Shown here: one piece after another, positions 25,188-33,503 of the stretch | Layout of the letters: each line of letters begins with the position of its first letter | Position numbering within the stretch: position 1 is the stretch's first letter | From: an uncultured Prevotellaceae bacterium | GTDB taxonomy: Bacteria; Bacteroidota; Bacteroidia; Bacteroidales; Bacteroidaceae | Direction of reading: 5' to 3' | DNA: 64,000 nucleotides | Assembly: GCA_946186505.1 (NCBI GenBank) | Contig: CAMHNI010000003.1 | Location: forward strand, 62,001-126,000 | Notes under the pieces: generated by a model | Databases searched by the model: none | Told to the model about the DNA's origin: nothing | What the model saw: the letters and a program-made list of their open reading frames with translations, nothing else | Position numbers and translations under genes: made by a program

Positions 25188-26537
25188 ATGGAAAAGAATT
25201 ACAGCAACATGAGTCGTCGGGAGTTTCTGCGACGTATAGGAATAGGAACTGGTTCAGCCGTAGCGCTCATGGCTTTAGAGCCGCTGAACATGATTGCACA
25301 AGACAAGAAAAAAGACGTGGCGGTTATAAACCGCATGACCTACCGCGTCCAGCACGGCTCAGGCGAGCAGATCTCGCTGTTAGGCTTCGGCATGATGCGC
25401 CTGCCCAACAACCAGGAAGAGGTAAACCAGTTGGTGGACTACGCCATCGAGCATGGCGTGAACTACTTCGACACGGCTCCGATGTACATGGGCGGACAGT
25501 CGGAGGTGCTCATGGGCAACGCCCTGTCGCGCCATCCGCGTGAGAAATACTTCGTGGCCACGAAGATGTCGAACCAGAACCCCCGGTCATGGTCGTTCGA
25601 CGAGTCGAAAGCCATGTATGAGCGGTCTATGGAAAAGCTGAAGGTGGATTATATCGACTACTACCTGCTGCACGGCATCGGCGGCGGCATGGACTCGCTG
25701 AAGGGACGCTTCCTCGACAACGGCGTGCTTGAGTTCCTGCTGAAGGAGCGCGAGGCGGGCCGCATCAAGCACCTCGGATTCTCGTATCACGGCGACGTGC
25801 GCGACTTCGACTGGCTGCTCGACCGCCAGGACGAATACCATTGGGACTTCGTACAAATCCAAATGAACTTCCTCGACTGGCGCCACGCCTCGATGCGCGG
25901 AGGACGGCGGTCGGATGCCGATGCCGAATACCTGTACGACAAATGTAAGAAGACAGGCGTGCAGTGCGTCATCATGGAGCCGCTGCGCGGCGGTGCCTTC
26001 GGGCGCATGGCCCAGGAACTGACCGACCAGCTGAAGACCGTCCACCCTGATGACAGCACCGCCCGCTGGGCCTTCCGCTGGGTAGGCTCCTATCCCAACG
26101 TGCTGACCATCCTGAGCGGTATGAACCGGATGGACCATCTGGAGGAGAATGTGCAGACGTTCTCGCCGATTGACCCGTGTACGGAGGCCGAGAACCAGCT
26201 GCTGGCTTCGATTGCCGACCAGATGTCAGGTTTCCCCACCATCCCCTGCACTACCTGTGAATACTGCATGCCGTGCCCCTACGGCGTGAACATTCCCGCC
26301 AACTTCGCCTACTACAATGAAGCTGTTAACGGAAAAATCCTGCCTCTGCCCGACAAAGCTGCTGCCGATTACGCTGAGCGTAAGCAGAAGTTCGTGGACG
26401 GCTACCAGAAGGCACTGGCCGACGAAAAGACGTGGGCCTACAAGTGTCAGGACTGTGAGGAGTGTCTGTCGAAGTGTCCGCAGCAGATCCGTATTCCCAA
26501 CCAGCTGGCCCGTATCGTGGAAACGCTGAGGAAGTGA
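25188..26537 (+). CDS. Tat-exported aldo/keto reductase with C-terminal 4Fe-4S centres
   Basis: This 449-residue protein has a twin-arginine signal SRREFLRR at residues 9-16 followed by a hydrophobic stretch, so a folded, cofactor-loaded protein is exported. Residues about 45-330 form the aldo/keto reductase barrel (LGFGMMRLP, NYFDTAPMYMGGQSE, active-site Tyr in the DTAPMY loop, and KVDYIDYYLLHGI). The C-terminal 100 residues hold two Cys clusters, CTTCEYCMPCPYGVNIP and CQDCEECLSKCPQQIRIP, typical of ferredoxin-like AKRs. Such enzymes move electrons between an iron-sulfur centre and NADPH or a substrate. It is first in an operon with a CotH protein and a carbohydrate-binding protein; why is not clear. 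Confidence 0.88.
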   Translation: MEKNYSNMSRREFLRRIGIGTGSAVALMALEPLNMIAQDKKKDVAVINRMTYRVQHGSGEQISLLGFGMMRLPNNQEEVNQLVDYAIEHGVNYFDTAPMYMGGQSEVLMGNALSRHPREKYFVATKMSNQNPRSWSFDESKAMYERSMEKLKVDYIDYYLLHGIGGGMDSLKGRFLDNGVLEFLLKEREAGRIKHLGFSYHGDVRDFDWLLDRQDEYHWDFVQIQMNFLDWRHASMRGGRRSDADAEYLYDKCKKTGVQCVIMEPLRGGAFGRMAQELTDQLKTVHPDDSTARWAFRWVGSYPNVLTILSGMNRMDHLEENVQTFSPIDPCTEAENQLLASIADQMSGFPTIPCTTCEYCMPCPYGVNIPANFAYYNEAVNGKILPLPDKAAADYAERKQKFVDGYQKALADEKTWAYKCQDCEECLSKCPQQIRIPNQLARIVETLRK

Positions 26538-26557
26538 AAATAAAAAGAAAAGAAATA

Positions 26558-29500
26558 ATGAACAAGTTCTACAGAAAGCTATCTATTTGGCTGCTGACGA
26601 CGCTTATGCTTTGGGCAACTGCAGTAGCCCAAGCCGCCCCAACGGAGTGGACGGACATCACAAGCGAGTTTATCAAGAATCCGACCTTCGACACTGATGA
26701 CGGCTCGTGGACATGGACTACAAGTACTGGAACGGCAGGCATAGCCTCGGGAAATGCACGTTTCTTCAGCGGATCGTTCGATTTCCACCAGACGTTGAAC
26801 AAACTGCCCAAGGGTCATTACCGTCTGAGCGTTCAGTCGTTCTACCGCGACGGCGAAAATGCTGTTGCCTGGTCTGCCCATCAGAAAAATGAGGAAAGCC
26901 TTGATGCCTACCTCTATGCAGGCAACAACGAACAACAGTTGGTAAGCATTTTCTCTGAGTCACTCGACTACAACGCTGCTGGCAGAAGCTGGACTCCAGA
27001 CAACATCAACTGGTATCCTGACGGCCGCGATGCTGCCGGCATCGCTATCGAAGCGGGCTTGTATAAGAACTCTATGGAGTTTGACATTCAGGCAAAGAGC
27101 AACCTGACCATAGGTATCAAGTGTGGTATAGAGAAGGGCTCCAACTACTGCGTCATCGACAACTTCAAACTGGAGTACTTCGGCGAATTACCGGGAGAAC
27201 TCGACCCAGACGAGAATGGCTGGATAGACGTGACACAGTTCTTCATTACCAACCCTGGTTTCGACGGAAGCACTGCCGACGGCTGGCAGTGGGAGCACGA
27301 AGGTAGCTGCAATGTCCGTGTAGAGAGCATGGAATTCTGGCAGGCATGGTTTCACCTCTGGCAGGATCTAACAGGACTGCCTGAAGGCCACTACCGTCTG
27401 TCAGTGCAGAGTTACTACCGTCAAGCGGATAACGATTATTCCTACTCATGCTACAAGGATGGCGATGCGGACATGACAGCCGTTTTGTTTGCCGGCGACA
27501 AACAGCAACTTGTGGCCAACCTATACAGCTACGAACTGCCCAACTGGACTGACGGCTGCTGGACCTACCAATCAGGAGACTGGTGGTCAGGCAACGTTGA
27601 GACACACTACTTCCCCAACACGATGGAGAGTGCCGCCGTAGCTTTTGCCAACGGTGCCTACTGGAACTCGTTAGAGTTCGATGCTAACGGTGACATAACC
27701 ATCGGACTGCGCAACGACAACTGGGTTCCCAACAACTGGTGCATCTTCGACAACTTCAAACTGGAATTCAAAGGTGAGATTGTGAAAGCTACGTCCATTA
27801 CCGCCAGCATCAATGAAACAAGCCTCACCATTGGCCAGACGACACAGGCAACAGCCACCGTACTCCCCACAAATGCATTGGCCCAAAAAGTGAAATGGTC
27901 ATCTTCTGACGAAGCTGTAGCAACAGTCGATGCCAACGGAATTGTGTCCACCTGCGGTGCCGGTACCACCATGATTACGGCAACAACTATTGACGGCACT
28001 AATCTCACGTCTTCAGTTCAATTGACGGTAACTAAAAACCCACCGACATCTGAATCGCTCATCATAAACGAAATCATGGCATCAAATGTAGATGAGTTTA
28101 TTAGCCCGGCTTTCAACTTCGACGGTTGGATGGAGTTGTACAACCCCACAGACAAGGCTGTCTCATTAGCAGACTGCTACATCTCTACCGACGCCCAGAA
28201 TATGTTAGCATGGAAGATGCCTGTCTCCGTAGGATGGATACCAGCCCAAGGCTACAAGGTCATCTGGTTCGACTCCAACGACATTGCGCCGCAAAACGCC
28301 CCATTCAAGCTTGACGTTGACGGTGGCACCATTTATGTCAGCGATGATGAAGGGACCCTCATTGCCCAGCAAAGTTACCCGTCAAGCATGGAGCGCATCA
28401 GCTATGCCCGCACCACCGACGGAGGTGCGACATGGGGACTGGCCACACTGGCAACTCCTGGCGAATCGAACGCTTCGACCACCTACGCCACACAGCAGTT
28501 AGCGGCTCCCGAGGTCGATCAGCCCTCACAGCTGTTTACCAATTCCATGGGCATCACAGTAACCATCCCGTCGGGTTGCACCCTGCGTTATACCACCGAC
28601 GGCTCACTGCCCACCATGACTAACGGCGAGACCAGCACTAACGGGCGTTTCTACATCAGTGATACACACAACTACCGCTTCCGCCTGTTTGCCGATGGCA
28701 AACTGCCTAGCAATGTCGTCACGCGTTCCTATATTTCTAAATATCAAGACTATACACTTCCTGTAGTGTCGGTGGTGGCCGACCCCGACTTTATCTATAG
28801 CGAAGAAATCGGTGTGTTTTCAACTGGCCCCAATGGTCGGCCCGGTAATGGCCAGGACGCTAATTGCAACTGGAACATGAACTGGGAACGCCCCGTGAAT
28901 TTCTCGTATCTGAACAGTGACGGTCAGATGGTGCTCAACCAGGATGCCAACCTCGAGATGTGCGGTGGATGGAGCCGTGCCTGGTTGCCTCATTCATTTA
29001 AGCTGAAGGGCAGCAAGGAGTTAGGCGGCATCAAGTACCTGCCCTACCAGTTCTTCAAACAGAAGCCGTACATCCGCAACCGTACCTTGCAGATACGTAA
29101 TGGCGGAAACGACAACAACGGACGTTTCATTGACCCCGCTATCCAGTATATGATTGAAACATCGGGTGTCAACATCGATTGCCAGAGCTACCAGCCCGTA
29201 CACGAGTTCATCAACGGCGAATACATCGGCGTACTGAACGTTCGTGAGCCAAACAACAAGCACTTTGTCGATGCCAACTATGGTTGGGATGACGACGAGA
29301 TTGACCAATTCGAAATGTCACCGGATTCTGGCTACATACAAAAATGCGGTACTCCAGATGCCTTCAACTACCTGGTGGACGACCTCTCGCCCAATGCCGC
29401 CGATGCCACCACCTACGCCGAGATTGAAAAACTACTCGACATCGACGAATATGTCAACTACATGGCAGCAGAGTTCTACTTAGGCGGCACCGACTGGCCT

Positions 29501-31795
29501 CAGAACAATGTCAAGGGATTCCGCCACCGCAATGGAGGAAAGTTCCGGTTCGTAATCTTCGACCTCGATTTTGCCTTCAGTACCACCAACCCGTTCAATA
29601 CGTTCATGGGGAAGGAAATCTACACGTTCGACAAATTACGACCCGCCTCATTAGGACAATATACAAACGTACAGATACGCTTTGTGACACTGTTTAAGAA
29701 CCTACTGCAAAACGACTCCTTCCGCAAGCGTTTCATTGACGCCTTCTGCCTCATGGGAGGCAGCGTTCTTGAGGGAAACCGTGCCACCCAAATTGCCAAC
29801 CAGTTAGAGGAAGTTGTCAGAGGCCCGATGGGTATGGAATGGAAGCAGGATGCACTATCTTCTTCCGTCAACACTGTCAAGCAGTTACGCAACCGCCAGA
29901 ACACTGCCATTAACTACCTGCGCTCCTTTGAGCCCATGCAACTTAAAGGCCAAAGTACGATAAAGGCTTCTTTGTCATCAAACATAGAGAATGCCAAGCT
30001 GCTGCTAAACGGCCACGACATCCCCACGGGAAAGTTTAACGGCCAGTTCTTTGCCCCTGCCATCATTAAGGCACAGGCTCCAGAAGGCTACACTTTCAAG
30101 GGATGGATGAACGGCAGTAGCGTTATTTCAACCAGCGAAGAATACGACATCTCAGAAGAGAGCAATATCAATCTGGTGGCCACCTATGAGCCTATAGCAG
30201 ACGACAACGATTTGAAGTCGGCTATCGCTATGCCAATCAAGGTGAACGAGGTAAGTGCGGCCAACACCGTCTATGTCAGCGACACATGGAAGCGGACTGA
30301 CTGGTTCGAACTGTACAACACCACCGATGCCGAGCTGGACGTCAAAGGTCTCTACCTGAGCGATGACAGTGACCAGCCACTGAAGTTCCAGATTGAGAAG
30401 AGCACAAAGATTCCCGCCAAGGGACATCTTGTGGTATGGGCCGACGGTCTGGGCACCAATGCCTTGAACGGCCGGAGCCAGCAGCTGCACACCAGCTTCA
30501 AACTGGGTAACAGCGACGGCCAGCAAGTCATCGTCGTCAGCAGCGACGAGTTTGTCAAGAACAACCAGACATACTTCAACGCCCATCCCGACATGAAAAC
30601 ATTCATTGACGGTCTGACCTACACATCGCACACGGGCAACCAGTCGGTAGGGCGCTATCCCGACGGCGGACGACAGTTCTACCAAATGGCACACCCCACT
30701 GTTGAACGCACAAACACCATCACCATAGAAGACCAACCAACAGGAACGGACCAGAACCTGATGTCGTTGCTCTTCAACGGCTTCACTTTGGAACTGGCTC
30801 AGGGATGGAACTGGACATCGCACTGCCTGAGCACGTCGATAGCTCCGGCCAACCTGTCACAAAGCGCCACCCGCATCGTAGGACAGAACAGCGAGGCCTA
30901 CCGCACCTCAGAGGGCAGCATGACGGGCACGCTCCACGAGATGGAAGCAGGCAGGTTGTACAAGATCCAGATGTTGGAGGCTGACAAGTTCTTCAGCGAC
31001 GAGATGCTCTGCTCCCCCACCCTGCCCATCACCCTGATGCCCGGCTGGAACTGGATAGGCTACACGCCTAACGGCACCCAGACGCTTAGCGATGCTCTCA
31101 CCGACTATACTGCCGAGGAAGGCGAGACAATCATAGGCCAGGACGGTTTCGCCACTTATACCAATGGCAAGTGGACAGGAGCACTCACATCGCTCGAGAC
31201 AGGCAAGGGTTATATGCTATACACCCAACAGGCCAAGTCGCTGACCTTCCACAAGCCCGCACAGACCGTGAACTTCAGTCGCGGGGCACGGGTGAAAGGC
31301 AAAGCAGCCCTGACGTACAACATCGACAAGCATGCCTATCCCAACGTGATGGGCATCATCGGCAGTCTGTTATGGGAGAACGCCCCGGTTGAACCAGAGC
31401 GCTTCACGCTATTAGCCTATGCGGGCGACGAATGCCGGGGAGCAGGCAAATGGGTTGACAGCCAGATTTTCCTGACCGTTTACGGCGAAGGCGGTGAGCA
31501 GCTGCAGTTCTTTGCCTTGGACGAGTTGGACGGCACTGTCTATAACGTTGCCGAACGACAGACGTTCGCGGCTGGTGTCAACGGCACTGTCCAGTCACCC
31601 TGCCTGTTCAACATCGGCGATGCCGGAGCCTCCGGTCTGGCAGAGTTGGCTGCTGCAAGCGGTGCGTTCAACACTGTCGAAGGCTACTACAACCTGGGCG
31701 GCATGCGAGTGTCCAACCGCGCCGCCGCACTGGCCAAGGGAGTCTATATTGTGAAGTACAAGGATGGTTCTCACCGGAAAATCTACATCAAGTAA
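26558..31795 (+). CDS. Giant secreted CotH-kinase-like protein with lamin-tail domains
   Basis: I start at ATG 26558 (MNKFYRKLSIWLL..., a signal peptide), giving 1745 residues; an earlier in-frame ATG overlaps the preceding gene. Order: two copies of a beta-sandwich module (about 30-210 and 220-400; paired lines LPKGHYRLSVQSFYR and LPEGHYRLSVQSYYR), a Big_2-type Ig domain (about 410-490), a lamin-tail domain (about 500-640), a chitobiase-C-like Ig segment (LRYTTDGSLPT), and a CotH domain (about 730-1080) with the kinase-like NNVKGFRHRN and FRFVIFDLDFAFS motifs. A Gly-Trp repeat domain, a second lamin-tail domain and a C-terminal sorting-like end (YYNLGGMRVS...KGVYIVKYKDG) follow. CotH proteins are atypical kinases; the extracellular target is unknown. 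Confidence 0.88.
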   Translation: MNKFYRKLSIWLLTTLMLWATAVAQAAPTEWTDITSEFIKNPTFDTDDGSWTWTTSTGTAGIASGNARFFSGSFDFHQTLNKLPKGHYRLSVQSFYRDGENAVAWSAHQKNEESLDAYLYAGNNEQQLVSIFSESLDYNAAGRSWTPDNINWYPDGRDAAGIAIEAGLYKNSMEFDIQAKSNLTIGIKCGIEKGSNYCVIDNFKLEYFGELPGELDPDENGWIDVTQFFITNPGFDGSTADGWQWEHEGSCNVRVESMEFWQAWFHLWQDLTGLPEGHYRLSVQSYYRQADNDYSYSCYKDGDADMTAVLFAGDKQQLVANLYSYELPNWTDGCWTYQSGDWWSGNVETHYFPNTMESAAVAFANGAYWNSLEFDANGDITIGLRNDNWVPNNWCIFDNFKLEFKGEIVKATSITASINETSLTIGQTTQATATVLPTNALAQKVKWSSSDEAVATVDANGIVSTCGAGTTMITATTIDGTNLTSSVQLTVTKNPPTSESLIINEIMASNVDEFISPAFNFDGWMELYNPTDKAVSLADCYISTDAQNMLAWKMPVSVGWIPAQGYKVIWFDSNDIAPQNAPFKLDVDGGTIYVSDDEGTLIAQQSYPSSMERISYARTTDGGATWGLATLATPGESNASTTYATQQLAAPEVDQPSQLFTNSMGITVTIPSGCTLRYTTDGSLPTMTNGETSTNGRFYISDTHNYRFRLFADGKLPSNVVTRSYISKYQDYTLPVVSVVADPDFIYSEEIGVFSTGPNGRPGNGQDANCNWNMNWERPVNFSYLNSDGQMVLNQDANLEMCGGWSRAWLPHSFKLKGSKELGGIKYLPYQFFKQKPYIRNRTLQIRNGGNDNNGRFIDPAIQYMIETSGVNIDCQSYQPVHEFINGEYIGVLNVREPNNKHFVDANYGWDDDEIDQFEMSPDSGYIQKCGTPDAFNYLVDDLSPNAADATTYAEIEKLLDIDEYVNYMAAEFYLGGTDWPQNNVKGFRHRNGGKFRFVIFDLDFAFSTTNPFNTFMGKEIYTFDKLRPASLGQYTNVQIRFVTLFKNLLQNDSFRKRFIDAFCLMGGSVLEGNRATQIANQLEEVVRGPMGMEWKQDALSSSVNTVKQLRNRQNTAINYLRSFEPMQLKGQSTIKASLSSNIENAKLLLNGHDIPTGKFNGQFFAPAIIKAQAPEGYTFKGWMNGSSVISTSEEYDISEESNINLVATYEPIADDNDLKSAIAMPIKVNEVSAANTVYVSDTWKRTDWFELYNTTDAELDVKGLYLSDDSDQPLKFQIEKSTKIPAKGHLVVWADGLGTNALNGRSQQLHTSFKLGNSDGQQVIVVSSDEFVKNNQTYFNAHPDMKTFIDGLTYTSHTGNQSVGRYPDGGRQFYQMAHPTVERTNTITIEDQPTGTDQNLMSLLFNGFTLELAQGWNWTSHCLSTSIAPANLSQSATRIVGQNSEAYRTSEGSMTGTLHEMEAGRLYKIQMLEADKFFSDEMLCSPTLPITLMPGWNWIGYTPNGTQTLSDALTDYTAEEGETIIGQDGFATYTNGKWTGALTSLETGKGYMLYTQQAKSLTFHKPAQTVNFSRGARVKGKAALTYNIDKHAYPNVMGIIGSLLWENAPVEPERFTLLAYAGDECRGAGKWVDSQIFLTVYGEGGEQLQFFALDELDGTVYNVAERQTFAAGVNGTVQSPCLFNIGDAGASGLAELAAASGAFNTVEGYYNLGGMRVSNRAAALAKGVYIVKYKDGSHRKIYIK

Positions 31796-31808
31796 TCCGC
31801 AGAAAGAG

Positions 31809-33485
31809 ATGAAAAGACTTATTATCACAACCATGATGGCTGCCGTCACGCTCCTGACGGCAGAGGCACAGAACACGACCATCGACATCATATACAAAGG
31901 AACAACCGCCGAAGTGAACATACCTGATGGCATCACGGACGTAACACCCACCGTCGAGGGTGCCAACGTTGCCATTACCTCGCTGACCAGTACGACGGAG
32001 TACATCTACAGGCTGTCAGGCTCGTCAACGGACGGTTCACTGCTGATAAACGGTGCCTATAAGCTGACACTGCTGTTAGCAGGACTCGACCTGACAAATG
32101 CCCACGGCGGGGCCGCCATCGACATTGAGTGTGGCAAGCGCATCGCCGTTGAACTGGCTGACGGCACAACCAACCGGCTGGCCGATGTCTCTGGTGCCCA
32201 GAAGGCAGCCCTCTACTTCAAAGGTCATGCGGAGTTCGAGGGTGGAGGCACACTCAACGTCACAGGCCGCGTCAAGCACGCCATCTGTGCCAAGGAATAT
32301 ATGGAACTGAAGGGTTCGACGGGTACCATCAACGTACTCGGTGCCCAAAGTGACGGTCTGCATTGCGGCAAGGGGAAAATCAACAATGAGCACAACTACT
32401 TCCTGATGAAGGGTGGCAATATCAGCATTATGAATGTTGGCGGCGACGGTATAGACAGCGATGACTACGGCACAATCAGGATGGAAGGCGGTGTCATCAG
32501 CATTAACGTTCCCGACGGTGCTACCGGGCTGAAGGCTGACAGCATTGTCACCGTCAGCGGCGGCACGGTCAACATTGCCGTCAAAGGAAAAGACAGCGAA
32601 GGCATCCGTTCACGCTACGCCACCAACATCGAAGGCGGACAGCTTTATATCGTCGTCAACGGTGACGGTTCGAAGGCCATCAAGGGCAAGAATTATACAG
32701 AGGCTTCGACGGTGCTGAACGGCGGTTACGTCAACATCAGCGGCGGCGAGACCCATATACAGGTGCTTGGCGGCAACCTCACCGATGCCACGACGAGTGA
32801 AATAAACAAGTGTATGGGACTGAGTGTCGATGCCGACCTGATACAGTCAGGCGGAAGCGTCAACATCACGGCTTTGGGCAGCGAGGCTTTCACCTACAAT
32901 GTCAAAGGCAGTGAAAGCCGGACAAACGGAACGATAGACTGCATACAGGCGCCATGGACAATCAACACTGCTGATTATCAATACGACATGACGGCCTACA
33001 TGGCCGTACAGAGAGGCAGTAGCCGTCTGACCGACTTCAAGGATAAGGCCATCGGTGCCTTTGCCGCTGACGGTCAGTGCATGGGCTATGCCATCTTCGC
33101 TGACAGTCAGTACGGCATCCTACGCATCTACAGCAACAGCACTTCAGCCCAAGACATTTCCTTCCGTCTCTACGACTACAGCACTCAGGCTGAGTATCCG
33201 CTGATGCCATCCCAGCCAGTTGCCTTCGCTTCCTTGTCGAATGTCGGCAACCCATCATCACCCTTGGTGTTAAGCTATTCCGGCTACCAGCAGGGCGATG
33301 TCAATCACGACGGGAAGATTGACAAAAGTGATACAGATGCCATCACCAGGCACCTGACCGGACAGACGCCCAACGTATTCTTTCCCGAACAAGCCGACCT
33401 TAATATGGATGGAGTCATAAACATTGTCGATGTCACCCTGGCCATTGAAAAGGCTCTTGGTGACACCGACAACACTAATCAGTAA
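31809..33485 (+). CDS. Cthe_2159-type carbohydrate-binding protein with dockerin-like end
   Basis: I start at ATG 31809 (MKRLIITTMMAAVTLLTAEAQ, a signal peptide), 558 residues. The body is a right-handed beta-helix with Gly/Asp/Ser turns of the Cthe_2159/DUF4353 family (KHAICAKEYMELKGSTGTIN, QSDGLHCGKGKIN, GGDGIDSDDYGTIRMEGG, KGKDSEGIRSRYATNIEGGQ); Cthe_2159 itself binds cellulose and pectin-like acid sugars with calcium. The C-terminus (about 495-555) has two Ca-loop repeats, GDVNHDGKIDKSD and ADLNMDGVINIVDV, a type I dockerin pattern. It lies 13 bases after the CotH gene, an association also seen for these two families elsewhere. A partner cohesin is not visible here. Confidence 0.85.
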   Translation: MKRLIITTMMAAVTLLTAEAQNTTIDIIYKGTTAEVNIPDGITDVTPTVEGANVAITSLTSTTEYIYRLSGSSTDGSLLINGAYKLTLLLAGLDLTNAHGGAAIDIECGKRIAVELADGTTNRLADVSGAQKAALYFKGHAEFEGGGTLNVTGRVKHAICAKEYMELKGSTGTINVLGAQSDGLHCGKGKINNEHNYFLMKGGNISIMNVGGDGIDSDDYGTIRMEGGVISINVPDGATGLKADSIVTVSGGTVNIAVKGKDSEGIRSRYATNIEGGQLYIVVNGDGSKAIKGKNYTEASTVLNGGYVNISGGETHIQVLGGNLTDATTSEINKCMGLSVDADLIQSGGSVNITALGSEAFTYNVKGSESRTNGTIDCIQAPWTINTADYQYDMTAYMAVQRGSSRLTDFKDKAIGAFAADGQCMGYAIFADSQYGILRIYSNSTSAQDISFRLYDYSTQAEYPLMPSQPVAFASLSNVGNPSSPLVLSYSGYQQGDVNHDGKIDKSDTDAITRHLTGQTPNVFFPEQADLNMDGVINIVDVTLAIEKALGDTDNTNQ

Positions 33486-33503
33486 CAAACAGGGGCAGGC
33501 AGA

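Noticed and set aside
26462..26557. Upstream ATG for the CotH protein overlapping the aldo/keto reductase
   Set aside because: It would bury the signal peptide 32 residues in; ATG 26558 begins a normal one.
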